A stretch of 64,000 nt of DNA, from NCBI GenBank assembly GCA_946535435.1, contig CAMNDM010000004.1, positions 62,001 to 126,000 of the forward strand, written 5' to 3'. The translations under genes were made by a program, and so were the position numbers. The stretch's first letter is position 1. Each line of letters begins with the position of its first letter. Origin of the DNA: Physcocola sp002396385. GTDB taxonomy: Bacteria > Bacteroidota > Bacteroidia > Bacteroidales > Paludibacteraceae. Shown one piece after another: positions 18,052-27,187 of the stretch. Below the pieces are notes generated by a model. That model searched no databases. It saw nothing but the letters and a program-made list of their open reading frames with translations, and was not told the origin of the DNA.

Positions 18052-18978
18052 ATGGTTAAAGTATCGGTCATAATACCCGCCTACAATGCGGAACAACACC
18101 TGTCGGAATGTCTCGACAGTGTGCTGTCGCAGACTTATGCCGATTTGGAAGTGGTGGTCGTGAACGATGGTAGTAGCGACCGTACTCTTGACATATGTAA
18201 ACAGTATGCCGGTAAAGATGCCAGGGTTTTGGTAATCGATAAACTCAATGGTGGCGTCAGCTCTTCACGCAATATCGGGGTTGAAAGGGCTTCTGGTGAG
18301 TGGTTCTTTTTTCTCGATTCCGACGATTCGCTAACGCCCGATTTCTCTAACTTGTGCCTTCGTCTCGACGAGGCCGACGACTATGTGGTTGCCGGCTATA
18401 AGACCCAGCTGGGTAAGGTGCAGAATTTTGGCGACTGCGTTTACTGCGACGGAGCGGTCAAGTCGTTTGTCTGCCAAAGGGCGCAGGCTTTCTTATTTAA
18501 GGTTTGCTGGTGCAAGTTTTACAAGGCCTCTATTATCCGGCAGAACAATTTGTGTTTCAATCCGAACATGTTCTTTTCGGAAGATACGGCCTTTGTCTTG
18601 TCGTACCTTCGTTTTGTGAAAAGAATCCGGACTTGTTCTGCTACGGTTTATAGCTATATCGAGAATAGCGACGACTCGAAGTATGTGCTCTCTGCCTCTA
18701 CGGCCATCAGGCACTTGAGCGTTTTATATGACAATTATAAGGCGCTGGATGTTGACAGCGACTTTATGTGGATTCTCAGTTTCTTCTACCGTATCGTCTT
18801 GATTAATGCGAAAAAGAACAACAATAGGGCCGATATGGAGGCTTGGTATGCCGACAATAAAATGCGGCAGATCTATTCTGAACTCAGAGTTTGCACCGTG
18901 CGTCACTTCAAATTTTCTCTCAAATACAGGTTAAACCGAATTCTTCCCCTTCGCTGTATGCTGTTGCAGAATGTGTAA
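18052..18978 (+). CDS. Glycosyltransferase family 2
   Basis: 308-residue GT-A transferase with the classic start VKVSVIIPAYNAEQHLSECL, the nucleotide-binding VVVNDGSSDRT, GGVSSSRNIGVE and the DSDD metal site in FFFLDSDDSLTP. The C-terminal third is less conserved and may define the acceptor. It is third in the transferase operon, 20 bases after GT4. Confidence 0.93.
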   Translation: MVKVSVIIPAYNAEQHLSECLDSVLSQTYADLEVVVVNDGSSDRTLDICKQYAGKDARVLVIDKLNGGVSSSRNIGVERASGEWFFFLDSDDSLTPDFSNLCLRLDEADDYVVAGYKTQLGKVQNFGDCVYCDGAVKSFVCQRAQAFLFKVCWCKFYKASIIRQNNLCFNPNMFFSEDTAFVLSYLRFVKRIRTCSATVYSYIENSDDSKYVLSASTAIRHLSVLYDNYKALDVDSDFMWILSFFYRIVLINAKKNNNRADMEAWYADNKMRQIYSELRVCTVRHFKFSLKYRLNRILPLRCMLLQNV

Positions 18979-19000
18979 GGGGGACTAATACTCAAAAAAG

Positions 19001-19753
19001 ATGAAAAAACTATTCCTATTGCTAGTGCTTGCTGTCTCTCTCAATTCTGTTGCTGCCGATTTGACCGGTTCTTGGAATGTTAGAAATATGAATGAGGACA
19101 AAAAAATGAAGTATAAAACCTTTGCTTTGGGTGTGCTTGGCTCGGCAGATGCCATCCAATTCAAAGACGATGGTACTTTCTTCTGCAACGACACTTTGTA
19201 TGGCAAGTATTCTTTCAAGGGCGACGAATTGGTTATTACCCGTGATTCCGGATTGGTTAAGAAACTGAAAGAAAAGATGGCATCTTCCGTTAACCTCAGG
19301 GCTGCGGCTATGATGAACTCTAACCGGTTTGAATGCGACTCGTTTCTTGTTACTTTTTCAAGGACTGGGAATAAGGCTTTGGTCTTGTCTCATTTGGGTT
19401 ACCTTGTAGTTGTAGCGTTCACCATTGACAAACAGGGGACTAATGGTGCAGGTGAAGACCTTAATGAGGGTGCGAGCCTGGTAGGGAAAAAGTACGAGAT
19501 GAAATTAGGATTCAAAAATTCAGATATTATGTTCCAATTTTTTCCGGATGGCAAGCTAGAGTGTGATCTATCTAGCTCATTCTATAACGAAAGGAAAGTG
19601 GTTGGCTCTTATTCCCTTAAAGGTAATAAGTTGACCATGTCTTTGGAAAAAGAACTGTTGGAAGGTGAATGTTTTTTCAATCAGAAAGGCATTTTGCTGG
19701 TTGCTGATATGGACGGCTCGCTTATTCCGATGCAGATGTTGGAGGTCAGGTAG
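19001..19753 (+). CDS. Secreted protein with two lipocalin-like halves
   Basis: 250 residues with a signal peptide (MKKLFLLLVLAVSLNSVAA). Two related halves can be seen: one with LTGSWNV and later DDGTFFCNDTLYGKYSFKGDEL, the other with LVGKKYEM and later PDGKLECDLS and VVGSYSLKGNKLTMSLE. The G-x-W start and the repeating GKYSF/GSYSL-KG pattern match DUF4923 or lipocalin-like proteins of Bacteroidales. Ligand is unknown. It lies 22 bases after the last transferase gene and may be co-transcribed with it. Confidence 0.7.
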   Translation: MKKLFLLLVLAVSLNSVAADLTGSWNVRNMNEDKKMKYKTFALGVLGSADAIQFKDDGTFFCNDTLYGKYSFKGDELVITRDSGLVKKLKEKMASSVNLRAAAMMNSNRFECDSFLVTFSRTGNKALVLSHLGYLVVVAFTIDKQGTNGAGEDLNEGASLVGKKYEMKLGFKNSDIMFQFFPDGKLECDLSSSFYNERKVVGSYSLKGNKLTMSLEKELLEGECFFNQKGILLVADMDGSLIPMQMLEVR

Positions 19754-19823
19754 TGCTCAAACTACAACTAACTGAAAGTGCTTGTATTTTTTTAGTAAAT
19801 CAATATAATAAAAATATTTACGA

Positions 19824-20777
19824 ATGGATGAATTTAAAGAATATCCTAACTCGGGTATAAAAATTGCCGTTTTAGGTCAGGATCAGGAACAAGGATTGCC
19901 AATTGATTATGTAGTAAGATTGCAAACATCTGAAGGTGAAACATATGAACTGACTGCTGCTGACTATTATTACGAGGCTCTTGAATTAATGCTTATCTAT
20001 TGCGATAATGAAAAGAATGAAAATAGGGATCATATATCAAATCTGATACAACTTATAGATCAGTTTAGAAACTTGATATATTCAACTCTTACTGAAGAAA
20101 AAAATGATTTAAAAGAAGTCCGTTATATAACAACTATCTCAAATTATTTGAAAATATCATTCATTAATTTTTTTGAAACTAAGTCTCTGAATTATCAAGA
20201 ATTTGCTAACTTGTTAGAAGAGGGAAAGCCGACGAATGGGTGGAATAAGGATGCTGAAAAAAGAATCAAAGGACCTGGTTGTATCGCATTTGCTTTCTTT
20301 ACTAGAAATGAATGGTACTTTTCTCTAAGTGGTTCTTCTGTTGATTATTCTGGCAATATTTTAGTTGGTGAAAACTGGTCTGAAAAGATAGGAAATGCTT
20401 ATGGAGAAGTTAAAAATGCTTTGAGTGTATTTATGGATAAATATTTAGGCGTGGCTAATCCTAATATTAAAGAATGTCATCTTACGGACGATACACGAAG
20501 ATATGTACTCTATGGTGGTATATTTTTATCGTCATCTGTGACACTTGAGAATGACGTGAAACATAATAGTAAAAAAGGTCTAGGTCTGAATCCACACTAT
20601 AGTTGCTGTGAACGAAAAATTTTGACGTATATAGAAAAGAGTTTAAAACATTGTACTTTCATAATAAGATATGATCCTTGCGAAAAGTGCATGCCCGCTT
20701 TGTTTGGATGCGAAAACATTATCACTGGAAATGGACATAGGTCGATAGTAAGAAATTTTTCATGCATAGACAAATAA
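19824..20777 (+). CDS. AT-rich orphan protein with C-terminal deaminase-like zinc signature
   Basis: 317-residue protein without signal peptide. Base composition is clearly more AT-rich than the neighbours, a sign of transfer. The N-terminal 250 residues match nothing I recognise. Near the end, C261-C-E263 (a CxE motif) is followed by PCEKC (P285, C286, C289) after a hydrophobic strand (CTFIIRYD). CxE with a downstream PCxxC is the zinc-site pattern of the cytidine-deaminase-like fold, including bacterial toxin deaminases. The spacing of about 22 residues fits that fold. No immunity or secretion gene is evident next to it. Deaminase activity is an inference. Confidence 0.5.
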   Translation: MDEFKEYPNSGIKIAVLGQDQEQGLPIDYVVRLQTSEGETYELTAADYYYEALELMLIYCDNEKNENRDHISNLIQLIDQFRNLIYSTLTEEKNDLKEVRYITTISNYLKISFINFFETKSLNYQEFANLLEEGKPTNGWNKDAEKRIKGPGCIAFAFFTRNEWYFSLSGSSVDYSGNILVGENWSEKIGNAYGEVKNALSVFMDKYLGVANPNIKECHLTDDTRRYVLYGGIFLSSSVTLENDVKHNSKKGLGLNPHYSCCERKILTYIEKSLKHCTFIIRYDPCEKCMPALFGCENIITGNGHRSIVRNFSCIDK

Positions 20778-20780
20778 TAC

Positions 20781-20814
20781 CAGAGGGCGTGCTATTCTCA
20801 TTGCACGCCCTCTG
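20781..20814. terminator. Bidirectional terminator between convergent genes
   Basis: A perfect 12-bp stem, CAGAGGGCGTGC / GCACGCCCTCTG, with a 10-base loop sits between the convergent deaminase-like gene and the FISUMP gene. T-rich sequence follows on the plus side. Confidence 0.85.
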
Positions 20815-20831
20815 TATTTATTTGTTATATA

Positions 20832-21533
20832 TCACTTTACAACAGCTCGTACACTGAAGCCCTGTTTACGGTTTGTGCCGTGGCACTTGATGCCGTTGGC
20901 AATTACGCGCGCACTGCAGGCTTCGCGGCTGCGGTTGTTGAATGAGTACATTTCCGAGGTCCAGTAATGGCCTTCGTCTTTGAAGAAGGAGTCGTCAGAA
21001 TAGTAGCCTTCCATGGTGAGGTAGATGACGTTGCCGTTCTTTTTCGAAATTCCGACTTTGTACTCTTTACCTGAGCCGTCGTCTGCCTTCACTACCTTCC
21101 AGTTGCAACCTTCCACCAGTTCTTCCCATTCCTTGCGGGTAGGCATACGCCAGTTGCTGCCCCACATTTGGGTTGCCGCATCGTCGACTGGCTGAAGCAC
21201 CATGATGCTGTCGCCTTCGTTAAAAATTCTGCGGTATTCACTGTACTTCGAGAACTTTTCTTTCCCGGCATACTCTCCAATGTTGAACTTGTAGTTCTTC
21301 CAATTGTACTTGTCTTTTGGCGCGCTTTCGCCCCAGGCCAGATAAATGCCTCCCTCTTCCGGTTTCTTTGCGCCTAAGTTACAGGTCGCCCATTTGGTGC
21401 CACTTGGCAAACCCAGGTCAACATAATTGTAATTCCCCTTTTTCCCACTAATGGTTGGCTTTTCTGCTGCAAAACAGTTTGAACTTCCAACGGCTAAAAC
21501 GAATGCGATAAATGCAGATGTGATTCTTTTCAT
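20832..21533 (-). CDS. Secreted FISUMP-domain protein
   Basis: 233 residues. The chosen start gives a signal peptide (MKRITSAFIAFVLAVGSSNCFAA); 15 upstream in-frame residues fall inside the promoter. The mature protein has the Fibrobacter succinogenes major paralogous domain: YVDLGLPSGTKWATCNLGA, YLAWGESAPKDKYNW, WRMPTRKEWEELVEGCNW, YWTSEMYS and a final GFSVRAVVK. The family is exported and related in fold to formylglycine-generating sulfatase modifiers, without their catalytic cysteines; its role is unknown. Its promoter carries the shared 28-bp element described separately. Confidence 0.85.
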   Translation of the reverse strand: MKRITSAFIAFVLAVGSSNCFAAEKPTISGKKGNYNYVDLGLPSGTKWATCNLGAKKPEEGGIYLAWGESAPKDKYNWKNYKFNIGEYAGKEKFSKYSEYRRIFNEGDSIMVLQPVDDAATQMWGSNWRMPTRKEWEELVEGCNWKVVKADDGSGKEYKVGISKKNGNVIYLTMEGYYSDDSFFKDEGHYWTSEMYSFNNRSREACSARVIANGIKCHGTNRKQGFSVRAVVK

Positions 21534-21555
21534 TTTTTTATGTGTTTGTTTGAAA

Positions 21556-21611
21556 CAAAAGTAGAAATAGCTACTCAAGAATCAAAGAGCAGATGTGCAC
21601 CGAAAATGAGC
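21556..21611 (-). promoter_or_regulatory. Promoter with shared 28-bp upstream element (copy 1)
   Basis: Read on the minus strand, the element at 21611-21584 begins GCTCATTTTC and ends TGCTCTTT. Exactly 20 bases later comes the -7 box TACTTTTG (21563-21556). The final TTT plus the next G also make a TTTG -33 element 19 bases from the -7 box. The same element and spacing recur at 34.9, 41.8 and 49.7 kb. Confidence 0.8.
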
Positions 21612-21622
21612 ATAATAGCGGT

Positions 21623-22492
21623 TTACTGGTAATACTCAATCGTTCGTTCTGTCACGTAATACGGTTTGCCTTCCACACGGAAGACGCAGCGGATCCAGTT
21701 GTTCTGTTCGTCGTATTCGTATTCGTAGGTCTCAACTTTGATTGGGTCTCCGTTCTCGTCGGTCCCGTGCTGGTTGACAATGTTGCCGTAGGGGTCGTAG
21801 TCGAAGCCGATGCGGCTGAGGCAGCGCCCATGCTCGTCGAAGAAGGCGGTAGAGTCGCGTAGGCCTTTCTTCCAGAGGTCGCGTCTGCAACCTATCATGT
21901 GTCCTTCGCTATCGTAGTTGGTTACGGAGATCGGATACTCGCCATCGAGGATGGTAATCTGTTTGTAGCGCAGGTTGCCATTATTGCTGTAGTAGCTTTT
22001 AGTCTCTTTCTGGCCTCTGTGCTCATAGTCGATGAGGACCATCTGTTGCAGGGTGCCGAACGGGTCGGTGGTGGCAATGGTATCTGGCTTGCCGTCTTTG
22101 TTGTACTTGGTTACCTCGTAACGGATAACTTCGCCCTTCTCGTTGTCGGTTATCTCTAGCAACTTGCGGCTTGGCACTATAGAGTCGAACACGCGGCTGG
22201 TTACCGTTATGGTGTCGTTGTCGCCTATCGCCAGCTGCAGGTACTCTATCATGTAACCTTTCTCGTTGTAGGTCTTCCTGACGTCCCAGTCTCCTTCTTC
22301 CGGACGGTAAGGGTCGCCCTTTACCACTTTGTCGAATTGCTGTACGGCCATATACTGGCGTTCGGTCACCGACTTGACCTTGCCATGAAGGTTTTCGTCT
22401 TCAAGGTCGGTCGTCGCCTTGTTGCCGCATGCGGCCGTTGCCAACAAAAGCAGGGTAGTGGCAAACAGGTTGATGTATTTATGAAGGGTCAT
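21623..22492 (-). CDS. Lipoprotein with YD/RHS-like repeats
   Basis: 289 residues. The signal ends in LLLATAAC-GN with Cys22 as lipidation site. The mature protein is a series of short beta units of the YD type, for example YNEKGYMIEYL, YNKDGKPDTIA, YDSEGHMIG and FDYDPYGNIVNQ, ending in NNWIRCVFRVEGKPYYVTERTIEYY. Such repeats form beta sheets on the cell surface or periplasm; function is unknown. The start overlaps the rnr stop by 14 bases, so it is translated from the rnr message. A protein at 52.6 kb has a similar repeat style. Confidence 0.78.
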   Translation of the reverse strand: MTLHKYINLFATTLLLLATAACGNKATTDLEDENLHGKVKSVTERQYMAVQQFDKVVKGDPYRPEEGDWDVRKTYNEKGYMIEYLQLAIGDNDTITVTSRVFDSIVPSRKLLEITDNEKGEVIRYEVTKYNKDGKPDTIATTDPFGTLQQMVLIDYEHRGQKETKSYYSNNGNLRYKQITILDGEYPISVTNYDSEGHMIGCRRDLWKKGLRDSTAFFDEHGRCLSRIGFDYDPYGNIVNQHGTDENGDPIKVETYEYEYDEQNNWIRCVFRVEGKPYYVTERTIEYYQ

Positions 22493-24815
22493 TGTTCAAT
22501 AATTTTTCAAGGTCCTTGACTTCGTCTTTCTTGCCAATCATTTCGAAATCCATCTGCTTCTTCTCCAGATTGCATTTCGCTACTCTGATCACAACCTCGT
22601 CGCCCAGTTGGTAGCTCTTGCGCGTATGTTCGCCTACCATTTGGTAGTTCTTCTCGTCGAAGATGTAGAAGTCGTCGTTCAAATCGCGTGCTGGTACCAT
22701 ACCTTCGCACTTGTTCTCGTTCAACTCTACATACAGGCCCCATTCCTGAATGCCCGAAATGGTACCGAGGTAGATGTTCCCGATTTTGTCCATCATAAAC
22801 TCCACCTCTTTGTATTTGATTGAGGCGCGTTCGGCGTTGGCTGCCAGCACTTCTTGTGCCGAACAGTGCTCGCAAAGGTCTTCAATAGTCTTTTTGTCTG
22901 CGCTCTTCTCGCCTGCTGCATAGCGGTCAAGTAAGCGGTGGACCATTACGTCGGGGTAACGGCGTATAGGCGATGTGAAGTGGGTATAGTAGTCGAATGC
23001 CAAACCATAGTGCCCAACGTTGTTGGTGGTGTATACGGCTTTTGCCATCGACCTTACGGCTATTGTCTCAATCAGGTTTTGCTCCTTTTTGCCGTTTACG
23101 TCCTTCAACAGCTGGTTGATGGAGTTCGACACCTCGTTGTTTTTACCCTCAGTCTTGATTTTGTAATTGAATTTTGAAATGAACTCGTTCAAACTTGTCA
23201 AACGGTCGGGGTCTGGCGTGTCGTGCACACGGTATACAAACGTCTTGGCCTTTTTGCCAGGGGCCGCTTTTCCTATGTGGGTCGCAACAGTCTTGTTTGC
23301 CAACAGCATGAATTCCTCTACCAGCTTGTTGGCGTCTTTGCTCTCTTTAAAGTAGACGCTCAGAGGCTTCCCGTTCTCGTCAAGCACAAATTTTGTCTCC
23401 TTGCTCTCGAAGTTGATGGCGCCGTTTTTGAATCGTTCCTCGCGGAGCTTTTTTGCCAGTCTGTCGAGTATCAGAATCTCCTCAGCATAGTCGCCCTCTT
23501 TCTTCTCGATACGCTCTTGTGCCTCTTCGTAGCAGAAGCGGCGGTTCGAGCGGATGATGGTGTGCGCTATCTTGTAGTTGTACACTTTCGCGTTGTCGTC
23601 CATCTCGAAAAGTACCGAGTAGGCGAATTTGTCCTCGTCTTGGCGTAGCGAGCACAGCACGTTGCACAAACATTCCGGCAACATTGGTATTGTACGGTCT
23701 ACCAGGTAGACCGATGTTGCGCGTTCTACGGCCTCTTGGTCAAGCAGGTCGCCTTCCTTCATGAAGTGGCTCACATCGGCAATGTGGACGCCTGCCTCCC
23801 AATGCCCGTTCTCCAGTTTCTTGATGGAGAGCGCATCGTCGAAGTCTTTCGCGTCGATAGGGTCAATGGTGAAAGTCACCACGTCGCGGTAGTCGATGCG
23901 TTCTTTTAAGTCTTGTTCGGTGATTTCTCCCGATAGCGTTTCTGCGTATCGGCTGATTTCTTCCGGATAACTGTATGGTAAGCCGAATTCGGCCAAAATA
24001 GCGTGCATCTCGGTGTTGTTGTCGCCTGCGTGGCCTAGCACGTCGATGACTTCACCGTTCGGATTCTTGTCTTCGTCTTCCCAGCCCAGGAAGCGGACCA
24101 GCACTTTGTCGCCGTCTTCGCCGTTCTTTATCTTGTCTAGTGGAACGAAGATGTCGTTAGGACAGATGCGTCTGTCCATTTTTACGAAGGCGAACTTCTC
24201 CGATACGCACAGTTCACCGACAAATGTCTCGCGGGCGCGTTCCAATACGGTTACAACCTGCCCGGCTTCGCTGTCTTCTTTGGTGTGGTCGAATTTGCGA
24301 ATCAGCACGGTGTCGTTTGCAAGGGCGTGGTTCATATTGTCTTCGCCAATGAAAACCTCGTCTGCTCCGTTGGCGTTTTCTGCGCCTTCAGGCACAAACA
24401 CAATCTTGAAACCGGTCTTTCTCACCAGTTTACCCTTGTATAGCCTTATGTCGTTGTTGAATTGGTATTTTCCTGTCTCTGGTACAACTATGTAGCCGCG
24501 TTTGTATAGGTAGATGATGTTTTGGTCCAATTCGCTGATCTCTTCCTTCTGTTTCGCGTTCATCGCCTCTAGCACCTGTTTGTGGTTGACTACTTTGTCG
24601 CGGTTCTTGTAGAAATAGCGGACCAAAGCCTGTTCTATGGCGTTTCTCGTCTCCTTTCGCAAACCATTCCTTTTCTCGCTAGGCTTGCCGAAACGGCTGC
24701 CACGGAAACTGAATGCACTGGCTATTTTTTTTGCGCTGTCCTTGACGCTGCGTCGTTCGCTACTTTTCTTGCTGCTTTTTTTGCCAATACCACCTCGGCC
24801 TTTTCTTCTACTCAT
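22479..24815 (-). CDS. rnr: Ribonuclease R
   Basis: 778-residue 3'-5' exoribonuclease of the RNB/RNase II superfamily, which degrades structured RNA and takes part in ribosome quality control. It has a basic N-terminal tail rich in Lys and Ser, a winged-helix region (about 50-115), cold-shock-like domains, then the catalytic RNB domain with DPIDAKDFDDALS, whose aspartates bind metal. HFTSPIRRYPDVMVHRLLD marks the end of the catalytic core, and an S1 domain (LGTISGIQEWGLYVEL) follows near the C-terminus. It is the first gene of a two-gene unit with a YD-repeat lipoprotein. Confidence 0.96.
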   Translation of the reverse strand: MSRRKGRGGIGKKSSKKSSERRSVKDSAKKIASAFSFRGSRFGKPSEKRNGLRKETRNAIEQALVRYFYKNRDKVVNHKQVLEAMNAKQKEEISELDQNIIYLYKRGYIVVPETGKYQFNNDIRLYKGKLVRKTGFKIVFVPEGAENANGADEVFIGEDNMNHALANDTVLIRKFDHTKEDSEAGQVVTVLERARETFVGELCVSEKFAFVKMDRRICPNDIFVPLDKIKNGEDGDKVLVRFLGWEDEDKNPNGEVIDVLGHAGDNNTEMHAILAEFGLPYSYPEEISRYAETLSGEITEQDLKERIDYRDVVTFTIDPIDAKDFDDALSIKKLENGHWEAGVHIADVSHFMKEGDLLDQEAVERATSVYLVDRTIPMLPECLCNVLCSLRQDEDKFAYSVLFEMDDNAKVYNYKIAHTIIRSNRRFCYEEAQERIEKKEGDYAEEILILDRLAKKLREERFKNGAINFESKETKFVLDENGKPLSVYFKESKDANKLVEEFMLLANKTVATHIGKAAPGKKAKTFVYRVHDTPDPDRLTSLNEFISKFNYKIKTEGKNNEVSNSINQLLKDVNGKKEQNLIETIAVRSMAKAVYTTNNVGHYGLAFDYYTHFTSPIRRYPDVMVHRLLDRYAAGEKSADKKTIEDLCEHCSAQEVLAANAERASIKYKEVEFMMDKIGNIYLGTISGIQEWGLYVELNENKCEGMVPARDLNDDFYIFDEKNYQMVGEHTRKSYQLGDEVVIRVAKCNLEKKQMDFEMIGKKDEVKDLEKLLNNDPS

Positions 24816-25113
24816 TTTCTTTCTTTTTTGTCTGTCGACTTTACTGCATTGTTGTTGCTTTCTTCTTTTTGCCGGGCCGGTGGTGCCGGTTTATGCCCTT
24901 TGGCTTTTTCCCATATGCGACGCTGGCAGCAAAGTCTATTGTTTTTATTACTCGGTTTACGGACTTGTTCGGGGTGTCACGTAATACTCTTCAGTTTGCA
25001 AAGATAGTCATTCCTATGCAATTTTTGGGTGTCGCCTCCCAAATATGATAGGTATAAAAAAACAGCACCAAGAATACTTGATGCTGCTGTTTTTTACTTG
25101 AAATGGCGAAGAT
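24816..25113 (-). promoter_or_regulatory. Upstream region and leader of rnr
   Basis: Nearly 300 bases between rpsO and rnr. A minus-strand -7 box TATCTTTG lies at 25006-24999, which would give rnr an unusually long leader of about 180 bases containing GC-rich self-complementary sequence (GCCGG/CCGG near 24870). RNase R is cold-inducible in other bacteria, so a structured leader is plausible but unproven. The rpsO terminator occupies the right end. Confidence 0.45.
25058..25096 (-). terminator. Terminator after rpsO
   Basis: AAACAGCA and TGCTGTTT arms enclose a second pairing, CAAG with CTTG. Read on the minus strand the hairpin is followed by a run of T. Confidence 0.88.
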
Positions 25114-25383
25114 TTACTTGCGGATTTCAAGAGCCTTGATAATAGCACGATATCTTTCGATATCTCTGTCCTTAAGGTAGTCAAGCTGGCGACGGCGTTT
25201 GCCGACCAATGCCTTAAGTGCACGCTGCGTAGTATAATCTTTGTGATTTGACTTCATGTGTTCAGTCAAATGGCTAATACGGTATGAAAATAGCGCTATC
25301 TGGGCCTCGCATGAGCCAGTATCGGTATTAGACTTCCCGTATTTGCCGAAGATTTCGGCTTTCTTTGCAGAATCTAAATACAT
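25114..25383 (-). CDS. rpsO: 30S ribosomal protein S15
   Basis: 89 residues, the standard size of S15, a primary 16S rRNA-binding protein of the 30S platform. Diagnostic sequence is FGKSNTDTGSCEAQIALFSYRI-like at 15-38, HMKSNHKDYTTQRALKALVGKRRRQLDYL in the middle and a final RYRAIIKALEIRK. It is monocistronic, with its own promoter and terminator. Confidence 0.98.
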   Translation of the reverse strand: MYLDSAKKAEIFGKYGKSNTDTGSCEAQIALFSYRISHLTEHMKSNHKDYTTQRALKALVGKRRRQLDYLKDRDIERYRAIIKALEIRK

Positions 25384-25417
25384 ATAATTTTGTTTTGTAT
25401 AGTGAATTAATCGGGTG

Positions 25418-25449
25418 CAAAATTAGTGCTTTTTGTTTTGTTATCCAAA
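25418..25449 (-). promoter_or_regulatory. Promoter for rpsO
   Basis: On the minus strand: TTTG (25449-25446), 20 bases, TAATTTTG (25425-25418), then a leader of about 30 bases. Confidence 0.75.
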
Positions 25450-25464
25450 ACTTATGACCTTTTT

Positions 25465-27162
25465 TTATTTCGATTTGCAACTTTCCAAGTCGTGTGAGAT
25501 TTTTGCCGCACAGAAGTTTGGCCCGCACATGGTACAGTATTCCCCCTCGGTATGCCCGGCCGCCATAAAGTATTCTTTTGCGCGTTCTGGGTCGAGCGAG
25601 AGGTTGAACTGGTCTTTCCAGCGGAAGTCGTAGCGGGCTTTGCTGAGGGCGTTGTCGCGTATGGCGGCTCCCGGGTGGCCTTTTGCCAGGTCGGCGGCAT
25701 GTGCGGCTATCTTGTAGGTTACCACTCCGGTGCGGACGTCTTCGCGGTCTGGTAGCGCCAAGTGTTCCTTCGGCGTCACGTAGCAGAGCATTGCTGTGCC
25801 GAACCAGCCTATCTGGGCTGCTCCTATGGCGCTGGTTATGTGGTCGTAGCCGGGCGCTATGTCGGTTACTAGCGGACCCAGGGTGTAGAATGGCGCCTCG
25901 TGGCAACTCTTTATCTGGCGGTCCATGTTTTCCCTTATTTTATGCATTGGCACGTGGCCGGGCCCTTCTATAAAGGCCTGCACGTTTTTCGCCCACGCGC
26001 GTTCTACCAGTTCGCCCAAGGTGTCGAGTTCGGCAAACTGGGCCTCGTCGTTGGCGTCGGCCGTACAGCCCGGACGCAGACCGTCGCCAAGGCTTACGGC
26101 TACATCGTATTGGGCCAATATGTCGCAAATCTCGTCAAAATGCTCGTATAGGAAGCTCTCTTTGTTCTTTTTCTTGCACCACATACTCATAATAGAACCT
26201 CCGCGCGATACTATTTTGGTCAGTCGCTTCTCCGACAGGTGCACGTTTTTCAAACGGATGCCTGCATGAATGGTGAAGTAGTCGACACCTTGTTCGCATT
26301 GCTCGATAAGGGTGTCTTTGAACAGCTCCCAGTCGAGTTGGTCGGCATCGCCGTTCACTTTCTCCAGTGCCTGGTAGATTGGCACTGTGCCAACTGGCAC
26401 TGGGCAGTTGCGGATGATCCATTCACGGGTCTCGTGGATGTTGGCTCCTGTTGAGAGGTCCATCAGCGTGTCGCCGCCCCATTTGCAACTCCATACGGCT
26501 TTTTCCACCTCTTCCTCTATGCTCGATGTGGTGGCCGAGTTCCCGATGTTGGTGTTTATCTTCACCAGGAAGTTGCGCCCTATTATCATAGGTTCGGCTT
26601 CCGGGTGGTTGATGTTGGCTGGCAGTACGGCACGGCCGGCGGCTATCTCATCGCGTACAAATTCGGGGGTGATGTGGGTTTTTATGCCCAACTCTTCGCA
26701 GTTCATGTTCTCGCGGATGGCCACGTATTCCATTTCGGGGGTCACAATTCCTTGTTTCGCATAATACATCTGCGATATCTGCCGGCCTGCTTTTGCACGG
26801 CGCGGTAGAGCTATGTGCTCGAAACGGAGGTGGTCGAGGCTATGGTCGTCGCGGCGCATTCGGCCGTATTCCGAACTGATCTCTTTCAACACCTCGGTGT
26901 CGCCTCGTTGTTCTATCCAGCTCTCCCGCATGCGGGGCAGCCCCTTTTTCAGGTCTACCTCTATATTGGAGTCGCCAAACGCGCCGCTGGTGTCGTAAAC
27001 GGTTACAGGGGCGTTCTGCTCCATCTCGCGCTTCCCGTCCACTATTCTTACTGTTGGGGTGAGCGTTACTTGGCGCATGCCGACCTTGATGTCGGGAAAT
27101 AGTTTGCCCTGCATGTATATCTTTTTGCTGCCGGGAAATTCAATCTTTATGCTGTTGTCCAT
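25465..27162 (-). CDS. thiC: Phosphomethylpyrimidine synthase ThiC
   Basis: 565-residue non-canonical radical SAM enzyme converting aminoimidazole ribotide to HMP phosphate for thiamine. It has the C-terminal cluster motif CTMCGPNFC (Cys543, Cys546, Cys551), the NINHPEAEPMIIGRNFLVK segment, MDLSTGANIHETREWI, SLGDGLRPGC and EGPGHVPMHKI. It is complete. No other thi gene is in the window, and it begins only 25 bases after the phosphatase-like gene upstream, leaving no room for the usual thiamine riboswitch next to it. Confidence 0.97.
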   Translation of the reverse strand: MDNSIKIEFPGSKKIYMQGKLFPDIKVGMRQVTLTPTVRIVDGKREMEQNAPVTVYDTSGAFGDSNIEVDLKKGLPRMRESWIEQRGDTEVLKEISSEYGRMRRDDHSLDHLRFEHIALPRRAKAGRQISQMYYAKQGIVTPEMEYVAIRENMNCEELGIKTHITPEFVRDEIAAGRAVLPANINHPEAEPMIIGRNFLVKINTNIGNSATTSSIEEEVEKAVWSCKWGGDTLMDLSTGANIHETREWIIRNCPVPVGTVPIYQALEKVNGDADQLDWELFKDTLIEQCEQGVDYFTIHAGIRLKNVHLSEKRLTKIVSRGGSIMSMWCKKKNKESFLYEHFDEICDILAQYDVAVSLGDGLRPGCTADANDEAQFAELDTLGELVERAWAKNVQAFIEGPGHVPMHKIRENMDRQIKSCHEAPFYTLGPLVTDIAPGYDHITSAIGAAQIGWFGTAMLCYVTPKEHLALPDREDVRTGVVTYKIAAHAADLAKGHPGAAIRDNALSKARYDFRWKDQFNLSLDPERAKEYFMAAGHTEGEYCTMCGPNFCAAKISHDLESCKSK

Positions 27163-27187
27163 GTTTGGTATGTTTTCGTTTGTTTTC

